Shown here piece after piece: positions 7,681-14,898 of a stretch of 16,043 nt of DNA. Source of the DNA: Clostridia bacterium (GTDB lineage: Bacteria; Bacillota_A; Clostridia; Oscillospirales; CAG-272); NCBI GenBank assembly GCA_017542695.1, contig JAFXWT010000158.1:1-16043 (forward strand), in the 5' to 3' direction. The position numbers and the translations under genes were made by a program. The notes beneath the pieces were generated by a model. The model was given only the letters and a program-made list of their open reading frames with translations, ran no database searches and was not told the DNA's origin. The first letter of the stretch is position 1. The number at the start of each line of letters is the position of its first letter.

Positions 7681-7724
7681 GAAATCGGAACAGAGCGACG
7701 TTTTCAATGAAATGAGGTGTATTT

Positions 7725-8340
7725 ATGTTATTAAAAAACAAAAAAGAAAGTCTTTATCTCTATTTTTCTTGCTATAGCATTGTCTCTGACGATTGCGATT
7801 TTGTTTATTTCATCCTGCGCGGTCGCGCCGATTGTTCCGTTGACCGAAAAACAGACAACGACTTCGGAAATCGCAACATCATCGAGTGAGAGCATTGAAG
7901 CGACAACGGTCTTGACAGAAACAAGTAAATCGACGACAGCGGAGGTGAGCATAAAAGTTGATCCAGTGCTTCCCACCGATCTTGAAGACGTATATTTCGG
8001 AGACAAATCGAATGATGACATTTATCAGATGGTGATGAATTCAAAGGACGCCGTCGTCATAAAATCGATTTTTAACGATGTCATTCAGTATTACAGGATT
8101 GCTGTTGAGGTTTTCGCGCATGACACGGCACAGAGTGGAGACGACAAAAAGATCGTGATGTTTGAACTGCACAAATATTTTGAAAGTCTCGGGATAGAAA
8201 CGTACTTTTGGGGAAAAGGTACGGTCATTATCGTGAACAAAAGTCAACTTGACAAGCTCGGCGCGATACCTGGACACGAAACGTACAGCGTGGGATATGC
8301 CCTGTATGAGCTCCCTCTGGCAACGCCGTTTTACAGCTAG
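7725..8340 (+). pseudogene. Lipoprotein gene, 5' part, frameshifted near the start and ended by an in-frame TAG
   Basis: An ATG at 7725 has a good ribosome binding site (GAGGTG) but runs into the wrong frame. One base too many in an A-rich tract (six A at 7733-7738, C, six A at 7740-7745) separates it from the coding frame. Removing one A gives a normal lipoprotein signal: MLLKTKKK, a hydrophobic stretch, and the lipobox ISSC followed by AVAP. A Ser/Thr/Glu-rich linker comes next, then a folded-looking region of unknown family. The frame stops at TAG 8338-8340, yet the same frame stays open immediately afterwards to 8724. A start at TTG 7780 would truncate the signal peptide and has no ribosome binding site. 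The defect may be real decay, a slippage-based on/off switch, or an assembly error. No function is recognised. Confidence 0.65.
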
Positions 8341-8724
8341 AGCGACATCCGCATGGCGAGAGAAAAATTCCTGAAAACCGACAAATGCATTTTTATGATA
8401 CGTTTGCACGGAATCGGTTACAGTGGGATAATTATGAATGAGCTTTATTACAGCTTTTACATCGCGGGACAGGAGGTCGACAACAACAAAGAAATTGATT
8501 TTATAAGACACAGCCGAGAAGTCTACAGCGAAAAAATGATACGGTATTCGGGAATAGATATCAAGTGTTTTGAATATGACGAACATGGAACGATACACGC
8601 CGGAATATCAGATAAAATGTACCTGACTTTGACCGAAGAGGAATTTGAAAGAATACTGAATTCAAAATCATATATAACGCGGATCGATTTTGTCGATCCT
8701 GATGTCGTTGCAGAAGCATATTGA
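8341..8724 (+). pseudogene. Lipoprotein gene, 3' part after in-frame amber codon
   Basis: This stretch continues the frame of the upstream lipoprotein directly after TAG 8338-8340 and runs 127 codons to TGA 8722-8724. An internal ATG at 8353 has no clear ribosome binding site, so independent translation is doubtful. The sequence has protein-like composition (for example FDEHG-like acidic turns and the motif TLTEEEFERIL near the end) but matches no family known to me. A single base change of TAG to CAG, AAG or GAG would rejoin the two parts into one lipoprotein of about 330 residues. It ends just before a shared terminator. Confidence 0.6.
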
Positions 8725-8736
8725 TCGCAGAAAATG

Positions 8737-8767
8737 AAAATCCCGAGCCAAACGGCTCGGGATTTTT
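8737..8767. terminator. Bidirectional terminator between two convergent lipoprotein genes
   Basis: A perfect 9-bp GC-rich stem, TCCCGAGCC (8741-8749) with GGCTCGGGA (8754-8762), is flanked by A- and T-runs that also pair. It ends the plus-strand gene. On the minus strand it overlaps the stop codon (8769-8767) of the facing gene. Confidence 0.88.
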
Positions 8768-9762
8768 CATTCGACAATATATTTGAATGCGGCGCAGAAA
8801 GAATAGGTTTCGTTCATTCCGAGGATATATCTGCCGGTTCTGCCCCACGTAAAAAGACAGTAATATTCGCCTTTTTCAAGGTGTTCGATTTGTGAAACGT
8901 CGACGCTTTCAAAGCGTTCAATCGCATTCTCACCGGTGTCCTTGAAGATGTAAAGGCCCGATGATTTTTCATGATCTTTTCCGTGAAATGAAACAGATCC
9001 TTTTTTTGAGCTGAAAATAGGCATTTCCTCGTGTTTATCGACATACGCTTTGAGGTTGCTTTGAGACGTGGTGTAGATACACATATCAATATATCCTTTT
9101 TCATATATGGATGTGTAGTCGTACAATAGGCTTGGCACTTCGATCTGGTCGTTTCCTTGAACAATAATGCCTTTTTCATTTTCCGCATCTTCATAAAGAA
9201 AATACTTTTTTATCGGCTCTTTTGTTTGAATCACCTTAAAGCAAATAATCACATCTTCGTTTTTCATGATTGCCACAACGTAATATGTTCCTTTGGAAAG
9301 TTGAGGTAGCTGATCCGCGGCATATATAGCTAAAAAATCTCCGTCAATGGTGTATATTAAAAATCCTTCGATTTCTGCCTTTTCATCGCCCGACGTGATT
9401 ACTGTCAGGTCGGATGCACTGACTTGACCGATGTCGGCATCGCTGCATGAAACATCGGAAATGATGCTGTCGACTGTATCCCATCCGTTTCCGCCGTAAT
9501 TCAGATCAAGCGGATATTTTGTCGAAAATACTACGGGCGTTATTGACTCGAGTACTTCTTTCGGGTTTTTGATCTGCACTTTATATTTGCTATCCGGTGT
9601 TACGATTGCCGGAGTGCTGCTGCTTGTAGTCTCGGACTGCGCTGTCGCAAATGATGAAGACGACGCAGTCGTCACTGGAGATATCGTGCAACTTGAAAAC
9701 GGGAAAAGAAATATTGTCAAAACAATAGAAATAATTGACAAAAAGAAAGGTTTGTTTTTCAT
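8767..9762 (-). CDS. Lipoprotein of unknown function
   Basis: This 331-residue protein has a lipoprotein signal (short basic start MKNK, hydrophobic core, lipobox FSSC with Cys25) followed by a Ser/Thr-rich linker to about residue 55. The rest is predicted extracellular and rich in beta-prone sequence, with no recognised motif. Two stretches resemble each other in style, GTYYVVAIMKNEDVIICFKVI and GEYYCLFTWGRTGRY. Both follow a '(L)xKGxYY' pattern, so an internal duplication of a beta-sandwich unit is possible. The ATG at 9762 has GGAGG 5 nt upstream. It is the second gene of an operon, 13 nt after the metallopeptidase. The pairing suggests a joint role at the cell surface, but none can be named. 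Confidence 0.82.
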   Translation of the reverse strand: MKNKPFFLSIISIVLTIFLFPFSSCTISPVTTASSSSFATAQSETTSSSTPAIVTPDSKYKVQIKNPKEVLESITPVVFSTKYPLDLNYGGNGWDTVDSIISDVSCSDADIGQVSASDLTVITSGDEKAEIEGFLIYTIDGDFLAIYAADQLPQLSKGTYYVVAIMKNEDVIICFKVIQTKEPIKKYFLYEDAENEKGIIVQGNDQIEVPSLLYDYTSIYEKGYIDMCIYTTSQSNLKAYVDKHEEMPIFSSKKGSVSFHGKDHEKSSGLYIFKDTGENAIERFESVDVSQIEHLEKGEYYCLFTWGRTGRYILGMNETYSFCAAFKYIVE

Positions 9763-9775
9763 ATTTCCTCCATAA

Positions 9776-11785
9776 TCAGTTCACGTATACTATCGAATAC
9801 GCGCCATATATTGTCGAAGTGCATTCGACGATTATTATCAAATCTGTTGCGGACGATGCAAATGAATAATTCAAATTAAGCGTACTTCCTGTCATTGTAT
9901 ATTTTGTCGAAGAAAGAACATTACCGGACATTGATTCAATAATGTATACTGTAGATGCCGTTGGTTCAGTGCTTGCGGTTATAATTCTTAACGGAACGGT
10001 TTGCGGTGAAGATGACAGCTTGAAATAAGCATAACCCAATTCATCTATTGAGCACGCAGATGAAGAAGACATTGCCAAAGGGATTAAGCTTACTTTTGTG
10101 CTGTTTCCCCAAGATGCCGAAGATAACAAATTGTATGGCCTATATCCCAAGAAATTATTGTATCCAAACTGCTCTAATATTGTCCTCAAATTGTAAGTGC
10201 TTGAATAAGATGATGCCACAGAATCAATCGCCGCCAATATTTCTTGATTTGAGTAATTGTTCGCCGAAATCATTTGACGCATAAGCTTTATTTCATTGAA
10301 GATATCAGATAAAGCAGAGGCGCCTCCGAGCATTTGATGTAATATCAGTGGAAACACAATGGAATAGTGGCGATAATTGCCGGATATCTTTTTTGTTAGG
10401 TTGTATTCAGCGGTTTGATAATAGTCTTTAACACCGTCTTTCCATTCATACAAATGAGATGTCAGTTCTCCAATGCTGTCAGCATATAGAGCAGCGCCTA
10501 AATTTGCTGAAGATTCTTTGATCCAAATATCGTTATCGTTGGTTAAAAGATACGTTTTTTGGATAAGATGAAATAGTTCATGAGCAAGGACAGTTTTATA
10601 AATATCTGAATACAATATGTTTTCGCTTACCATCACAAAGCCTTCTGTGTTTGGAATTTCTGTGAATGTTAACCCTAAACCCGTAAATTCATTTGACAAA
10701 ACAATACATATACAAGGTTGATAATTTGTTGTGATATCCACGTGAGTCGGTGAGGTATTCAACCGATTTGGGCAATTAAATCCTTCGACAGAATAAAAAC
10801 TTAATACTTTTCTTGCCTCGTATGCAACCTTTCTTGCTTTGAGATTTGTTGTTTCCGAAGAATCGTAGAAAACCGAAATGATATGCGATCCGTTTGATGA
10901 GCAATTTGACACATTGTTGCACGGGTAATTTATGCTAACGACAGAGTCAAATTTTTCAGAAGTATAATAAAGAGCGTTTCTTGTTGCCGCAATCAGTTCT
11001 TTTTGTTTGCTATTATCCTGTGATTTTTCAAATAAACAATCAAGTTGATAAATAATATCCGATGTGCAGAAAGCAGATTTAGGCCCTCTATTAATAATAT
11101 CGCAAAAACTTAATATATAGTCGTCATACGTGATTTCGCCCAGTGCGTATAGCGTTGAAACACGCTCAAGGTCATTTTTGACAGAGTATTCTTTTGAAAT
11201 AGCATAGTCAAATATTTTTCCGTTTGCATTGACTTTTCCGCTGTAAAGCGCAACAATGTTGTCGTTTTCATGGTTTAATGATGTTGATTGAGATGTTTTT
11301 ATTGGGTTTTCCGTTATTTTATAATTTGTATGCAAGTAGTCGCCATTTTTGTTTTTGAATCTGATATTTATGTCATTATAAATAAAAACGGGCTCAATAT
11401 CATCAATTTCATATAAACTGATGACGGTTGGGTCCGTACTCCTATTGTCGCAGTAAATAATGCTGCGTTTTATCCCATATCCCGCGGGAAGCGATTCAAG
11501 AAGAATTTCAATGGAATATTGATCATTGGGCTTTTTGAAAAAGACGTCTCCGGTTGCACTTGCGTTAACAATAAATGATTCGTTTTTTTCAATTCGTTCA
11601 AGTTTTTCAGATTCCAATGTTCTTTTGACTGATGACACTTTGATTTTAATGCTTGATAAATCCAAATCCGTGTCGCTTCTGATTTTCAGCGTCGATTTGC
11701 CGATTGTGCCTATTGCATTTATTGGAACAGATGAAAAGATAATGATGATTGCAATGGCAACAATGAAAGAAATGATTTTTTTCAT
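9776..11785 (-). CDS. Secreted HExxH zinc metallopeptidase-like protein
   Basis: This 669-residue protein has an Sec signal peptide (residues 1-24, ending INA before IGT). The zinc motif HELFH is at 402-406, and WIKESSANLGAAL follows with Glu424 as the probable third ligand, a gluzincin-like arrangement. The roughly 380 residues before the motif contain several Cys (112, 228, 240, 250, 289, 295, 338, 358, 360), and a Ser/Thr-rich beta-type tail lies at the C-terminus. No transmembrane anchor or dockerin is visible, so it is probably secreted. It may cleave proteins outside the cell, but the substrate and exact peptidase family are not identified. ATG 11785 is preferred because GGAGG lies 5 nt upstream; a TTG at 11797 is part of that binding site. 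Base composition is clearly more AT-rich than the housekeeping operon, suggesting a separate origin. Confidence 0.85.
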   Translation of the reverse strand: MKKIISFIVAIAIIIIFSSVPINAIGTIGKSTLKIRSDTDLDLSSIKIKVSSVKRTLESEKLERIEKNESFIVNASATGDVFFKKPNDQYSIEILLESLPAGYGIKRSIIYCDNRSTDPTVISLYEIDDIEPVFIYNDINIRFKNKNGDYLHTNYKITENPIKTSQSTSLNHENDNIVALYSGKVNANGKIFDYAISKEYSVKNDLERVSTLYALGEITYDDYILSFCDIINRGPKSAFCTSDIIYQLDCLFEKSQDNSKQKELIAATRNALYYTSEKFDSVVSINYPCNNVSNCSSNGSHIISVFYDSSETTNLKARKVAYEARKVLSFYSVEGFNCPNRLNTSPTHVDITTNYQPCICIVLSNEFTGLGLTFTEIPNTEGFVMVSENILYSDIYKTVLAHELFHLIQKTYLLTNDNDIWIKESSANLGAALYADSIGELTSHLYEWKDGVKDYYQTAEYNLTKKISGNYRHYSIVFPLILHQMLGGASALSDIFNEIKLMRQMISANNYSNQEILAAIDSVASSYSSTYNLRTILEQFGYNNFLGYRPYNLLSSASWGNSTKVSLIPLAMSSSSACSIDELGYAYFKLSSSPQTVPLRIITASTEPTASTVYIIESMSGNVLSSTKYTMTGSTLNLNYSFASSATDLIIIVECTSTIYGAYSIVYVN

Positions 11786-11848
11786 GGGTACCTCCAAAAA
11801 ACAAATAGGTTTGTCCTGTGAAGTTATTTCAATATTGTTGTCACTTAT

Positions 11849-11877
11849 ATTTTAACATGATTTTTTCAATTTGTCAA
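11849..11877 (-). promoter_or_regulatory. Sigma-A promoter of the metallopeptidase-lipoprotein operon
   Basis: On the minus strand TTGACA (11877-11872), 17 nt and TAAAAT (11854-11849) with TGT just before the -10 box. It lies about 65 nt before the ATG at 11785. The 38 bases starting at the -35 box match those at 7424 at 31 positions. Confidence 0.88.
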
Positions 11878-11890
11878 TCATATTGTTATC

Positions 11891-12253
11891 ATGCTGTTCA
11901 ATCCCGAGTCGTTCGGCTCGAGATTTTCATATTTCATATCCCACGCGCACACTTATGATTTTAAGTTTAATGCAAAAGCGCTGACAATATCGGATATCAA
12001 TGATTTTGAAACGGAAAAGCCGTCTGTGACGACGTGCGGAAATATTTCGGTAGTTGAAGTGAAAATAGGAGACGTTGATGGGAACGGAATAATAAACTCC
12101 CGCGACGCGATCCATCTTCTTTACCATATATTCTTCCCGAATGACTACACTGTAAATCAAGACTGCGACTTTGACGGAAACGGCGTTTTGAATTCCCGCG
12201 ACGCGATCTACTTGCTTTATCACATATTTTTCCCAAATAATTACCCGATTTGA
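11891..12253 (+). CDS. Orphan dockerin module, probably the 3' remnant of a larger gene
   Basis: The last 61 residues (60-120) are a clear type I dockerin. They hold two Ca-binding F-hand repeats, GDVDGNGIINSRDAIHLLYH and CDFDGNGVLNSRDAIYLLYH, each with Asp/Asp/Asn/Asp ligands and followed by IFFPNxY. Dockerins plug enzymes or surface proteins into cohesin domains. The 59 residues before it contain no catalytic motif and resemble the end of a linker or beta domain. There is no signal peptide and no ribosome binding site before the ATG at 11891. The first codons overlap a terminator-like hairpin. The simplest reading is a gene that lost its 5' part, perhaps when the neighbouring metallopeptidase operon arrived. 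It ends 26 nt before the cohesin-like gene. The dockerin call is firm; that it is expressed is doubtful. Confidence 0.7.
   Translation: MLFNPESFGSRFSYFISHAHTYDFKFNAKALTISDINDFETEKPSVTTCGNISVVEVKIGDVDGNGIINSRDAIHLLYHIFFPNDYTVNQDCDFDGNGVLNSRDAIYLLYHIFFPNNYPI
11897..11924. terminator. Terminator-like inverted repeat, relic or cryptic
   Basis: ATCCCGAG and CTCGAGAT around a short loop form an imperfect hairpin followed by TTTT. It resembles the terminator at 8737-8767 closely (same arms with a few changes). It lies inside the first codons of the dockerin reading frame, which is one reason to doubt that frame's apparent start. Confidence 0.45.
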
Positions 12254-12279
12254 AAAAATAAATTGAAAGGATATCCAAA

Positions 12280-14340
12280 ATGAAAAAAGCTTTTTTAATC
12301 CTGGCGATTGTGTTGGCGTGTACCTTTTTGATAACAACGGCAACATACGCTACCGACAGAAATGATACGGAGTCGTTTACGGTCAGTATTTCTTCTTACA
12401 GCGGAATACAATCCGGCTCTGTATCAATCAATTACGACAGCAGCATTGTGGAAATCGAATCCGGAACGCTTTCTGCACCCGGTTCATTTATGTCAAGTTT
12501 TACACCGAGCAACGGAATGGGCGTGTTTGCGTATACGAGCGCGGTGTCTTTCGGCGGCGATGTTCTAACATTTACGGTGAGAGTAAAGGATAACGCCGAG
12601 ATAGGCGCATCGTGTCAGATAACGGCCACCGTAACTCTTGAGCCGGAAGTCGGCGATAATATCGTGGAGAATGTTACACTTGGGACAATAACCGTTACTT
12701 GTTCGCATACAGGCTCAACGACAAACGTCGATGCCGTTCCCGCAACGTGTCAAAGCGTCGGGTATACTGCAGATGTAAAATGCGACGTTTGCGGTGAATT
12801 TATCAGCGGTCACGAACAGATCTCTAAATCAGATCATACATACGGCGCGTGGGTAGACGACCAGAACGGCACGACGCATACACATACCTGCACAGAATGC
12901 GGCACGGAGAGCGAGACGGAAAATCACACTTGGAACGCGGGAGTTGTTACAACCGCTCCTACTTGTGTTGCGAAGGGCGTTAAAACATACACCTGCACGA
13001 AGTGCGGTGCGACCAAGACTGAAGACGTTGATCCGACGGGAGTTCATACATACGGCAATTGGGTAGATGATCAGAACGGCACGACGCACACGCACACCTG
13101 TACGGTCTGCGGAACAAACAAGGAAACGGAAGATCACGCGTGGAATGCGGGAGTTGTAACAACTGCTCCTACTTGTGTTGCTAAAGGCACGAAGACATAC
13201 ACCTGTACGGTGTGCGGCGCAACAAAGACAGAAGACGTTGACCCGACAGGCGTTCATACGTGGGGCTCGTGGGTAGACGATCAGAACGGAACGACGCATA
13301 CACACACATGTACGGTCTGCGGAACAAACAAAGAAACCGAAGATCACGTATGGAATGCGGGAGTCGTTACAAAGACTCCGACGTGTGTTGCGAAAGGCGT
13401 TAAAACGTACACCTGCACGAAGTGTGGAGCGACCAAGACGGAAGATATCAATCCTACGGGAGTTCACACATACGACAACGACTGTGACAAGACGTGTAAC
13501 GTTTGCGAACAGGTTCGTGAAACAACGCATAAATTTGCGGAAGTTTGGTCGAGCGACGGAACGAGCCATTGGCACGTTTGCACGGTTTGCGGTCTTAAGG
13601 CGGACGTTGCCGAGCACGTACCGGGCAAGGAAGCGACAGAGACAGAGCCGCAGGTTTGCGTAGTTTGCGGATATATTCTGAAACAGGCGCTCGGTCATAC
13701 GCACAAGTTCGGTGACGAATGGAAGTACGACGAAACGTCTCACTGGCACGCTTGCACATCGGGCGACGGAGCAACATCAGATCTTTCGGCACATACATTC
13801 GGCTCTTGGAAGATAACGCAAAAGAGCGTTGACAAAAACGAAAGAACACGTCATTGCACTGTTTGCGGCTATACCGAAACAGAAGAGTATACGCCAAAAA
13901 CATACAATATTCTTGACGGCGGCAATTCAACCTGGACTCCGACTTCGGGGGGCGGTCTTTCCGTCAGATCAGAAGCGGATATAAAGGATTTTGTCGGCGT
14001 AATGGTTGATGACGAACTTGTCGATCCGAAGTATTACACGGTAACCGAAGGTTCGACGATCGTCACGTTCACGGATGAGTTCCTCAAAACGCTTTCCGAA
14101 GGGACGCACACCATCGCGATTCTCTCGATAGACGGCGTGGCTACAACTGACGTGACTGTTTCAACAAACCCCGAAAGCACGCAGGGAACGACCGGCACGT
14201 CTACAACCAGATCGACGACCGGAACTCAGCAGGGCGAAACAACGAATGGCGGCTGTGGATCGTTCATCGGTGTCGCGAGCGCAATGACCGTCCTTATTGC
14301 AACGCTCGGTGCGGCAATAGTCATTAAAAGAAAAAGATAA
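12280..14340 (+). CDS. Cell-surface protein: cohesin-like domain, Cys-rich repeats, Ig-like domain, C-terminal anchor
   Basis: This 686-residue protein starts with a Sec signal peptide (1-25, ending ATYA). Residues about 28-143 look like a cohesin: SGSVSINYDSSIVEIESGTL, then VLTFTVRVKDNAEIGAS, a typical beta-sandwich order. Residues 186-395 are three 70-residue repeats, each with CxxC pairs and many His/Thr (WNAGVV, PTCVAKG, TYTCTxCGATKTED). Divergent copies extend to about 530. Residues about 540-628 resemble the Ig-like/X2-type module that contains YTVTEGSTIVTF and LSEGTHTI. A Thr/Gly/Ser linker leads to NGGCGSFIG, a hydrophobic helix and the ending KRKR, which looks like a membrane or sorting tail without LPxTG. 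AAAGGA lies about 9 nt before the ATG. The protein probably displays or binds partners at the cell surface; a dockerin module lies just upstream. Domain calls rest on pattern recognition only. Confidence 0.82.
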   Translation: MKKAFLILAIVLACTFLITTATYATDRNDTESFTVSISSYSGIQSGSVSINYDSSIVEIESGTLSAPGSFMSSFTPSNGMGVFAYTSAVSFGGDVLTFTVRVKDNAEIGASCQITATVTLEPEVGDNIVENVTLGTITVTCSHTGSTTNVDAVPATCQSVGYTADVKCDVCGEFISGHEQISKSDHTYGAWVDDQNGTTHTHTCTECGTESETENHTWNAGVVTTAPTCVAKGVKTYTCTKCGATKTEDVDPTGVHTYGNWVDDQNGTTHTHTCTVCGTNKETEDHAWNAGVVTTAPTCVAKGTKTYTCTVCGATKTEDVDPTGVHTWGSWVDDQNGTTHTHTCTVCGTNKETEDHVWNAGVVTKTPTCVAKGVKTYTCTKCGATKTEDINPTGVHTYDNDCDKTCNVCEQVRETTHKFAEVWSSDGTSHWHVCTVCGLKADVAEHVPGKEATETEPQVCVVCGYILKQALGHTHKFGDEWKYDETSHWHACTSGDGATSDLSAHTFGSWKITQKSVDKNERTRHCTVCGYTETEEYTPKTYNILDGGNSTWTPTSGGGLSVRSEADIKDFVGVMVDDELVDPKYYTVTEGSTIVTFTDEFLKTLSEGTHTIAILSIDGVATTDVTVSTNPESTQGTTGTSTTRSTTGTQQGETTNGGCGSFIGVASAMTVLIATLGAAIVIKRKR
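12835..13464 (+). repeat. Three tandem 210-bp repeats inside the surface-protein gene
   Basis: Units begin at 12835, 13045 and 13255, each exactly 210 bp (70 codons). A shorter, diverged copy starts at 13465. The nucleotide sequence is highly similar between units, with many silent differences. That points to recent duplication plus selection on the protein, and such an array can gain or lose units by recombination. Confidence 0.92.
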
Positions 14341-14395
14341 TTACACAGATTTGGGCATCTTACTATAATTTATTGCCCTACCCGGAGAAAAAAGT

Positions 14396-14428
14396 GAGCC
14401 GCGACGAAAGTCTGCGGCTCGTTTTTTT
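14396..14428 (+). terminator. Intrinsic terminator after the surface-protein gene
   Basis: A 10-bp stem with one bulge (14396-14405 / 14410-14420) closes a GAAA tetraloop and is followed by seven Ts (14422-14428). It lies 56 nt after the stop codon. Confidence 0.92.
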
Positions 14429-14448
14429 CGGAGGCGGGCAAAACGAAA

Positions 14449-14531
14449 TGACCTTTTCGCGCTGTGAATGCGGCGACAGAGCGTAAGCGCCATTGCTGCG
14501 TTCACACGTATTTCGGGCGCGAAAAAGGTCA
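14449..14531. repeat. Long nested inverted repeat (about 83 bp)
   Basis: TGACCTTTTCGCGC (14449-14462) matches the complement of 14517-14531 with one extra A. Inside it, 14463-14476 pairs with 14493-14506 using a few G-T pairs. The whole could fold into one long RNA stem or a cruciform. It lies in a 560-bp stretch with no convincing gene. It could be a miniature inverted-repeat element or a structured RNA; no family was recognised. Confidence 0.6.
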
Positions 14532-14533
14532 CG

Positions 14534-14578
14534 CGCTCCCCGTTACGCGTTGATTTGTCAACGAGTAAAGCGGGAGCG
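14534..14578. repeat. Second strong hairpin of the cluster
   Basis: CGCTCCC (14534-14540) pairs with GGGAGCG (14572-14578). Inside, TTAC (14543-14546) pairs with GTAA (14565-14568), and CGTTGA (14548-14553) pairs with TCAACG (14558-14563) around a TTTG loop. No T-run follows, so it is not a normal terminator. Confidence 0.6.
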
Positions 14579-14627
14579 TAAAGAAACGGTTTGCTGTTGG
14601 CTATTGCGGTGAACGTGCAGCCGGATC

Positions 14628-14661
14628 GTCGGGCGTCGCGGGCGGGGTGACGACGCCCGAC
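14628..14661. repeat. Third strong hairpin of the cluster
   Basis: A perfect 11-bp stem, GTCGGGCGTCG (14628-14638) with CGACGCCCGAC (14651-14661), closes a 12-nt loop. It is followed by A-rich sequence on the plus strand and by no T-run on either strand. Confidence 0.65.
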
Positions 14662-14702
14662 AAAAAGACAGATTTTGTATAGATTTTATACAGACAAAAA
14701 GT

Positions 14703-14746
14703 CGCGGGCGACATCTATGATTGATGTCGCCCGCGCGCGATTTTTT
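14703..14746 (+). terminator. Fourth hairpin of the cluster, terminator-like
   Basis: A perfect 13-bp stem, CGCGGGCGACATC (14703-14715) with GATGTCGCCCGCG (14723-14735), closes a 7-nt loop. Six Ts (14741-14746) follow after a 5-nt gap. The strength suggests a terminator or a protected RNA 3' end, although no gene precedes it directly. Confidence 0.55.
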
Positions 14747-14873
14747 GGCGGGGAAACCACCAATGAAAAAAACACCCAACGTGGGCAGTGACGGTCGATT
14801 GTGACCCGCGATGAAAATAGTATATCACAGGGACAATAGAAATGAAAGTGTACCTGTAGTTCATAGCATATAT

Positions 14874-14898
14874 AAAAAGCCGCGTCTTCCGACGCGGC
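14874..14898 (-). terminator. Intrinsic terminator of the Xre-family regulator gene
   Basis: A perfect 8-bp stem (14879-14886 / 14891-14898) closes a 4-nt loop. Read on the minus strand it is followed by five Ts. It lies just after the stop codon of the regulator gene. Confidence 0.88.

Noticed and set aside
12835..13464. Regularly spaced repeats as a CRISPR array
   Set aside because: The 210-bp units are contiguous, in frame, and encode a repeated protein module; there are no short repeats with unique spacers.
12829..13749. Minus-strand open frame of 306 codons opposite the repeat region
   Set aside because: It mirrors the 70-codon repeats of the plus-strand surface protein and has Cys/Arg-rich shadow composition. 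No start signals.
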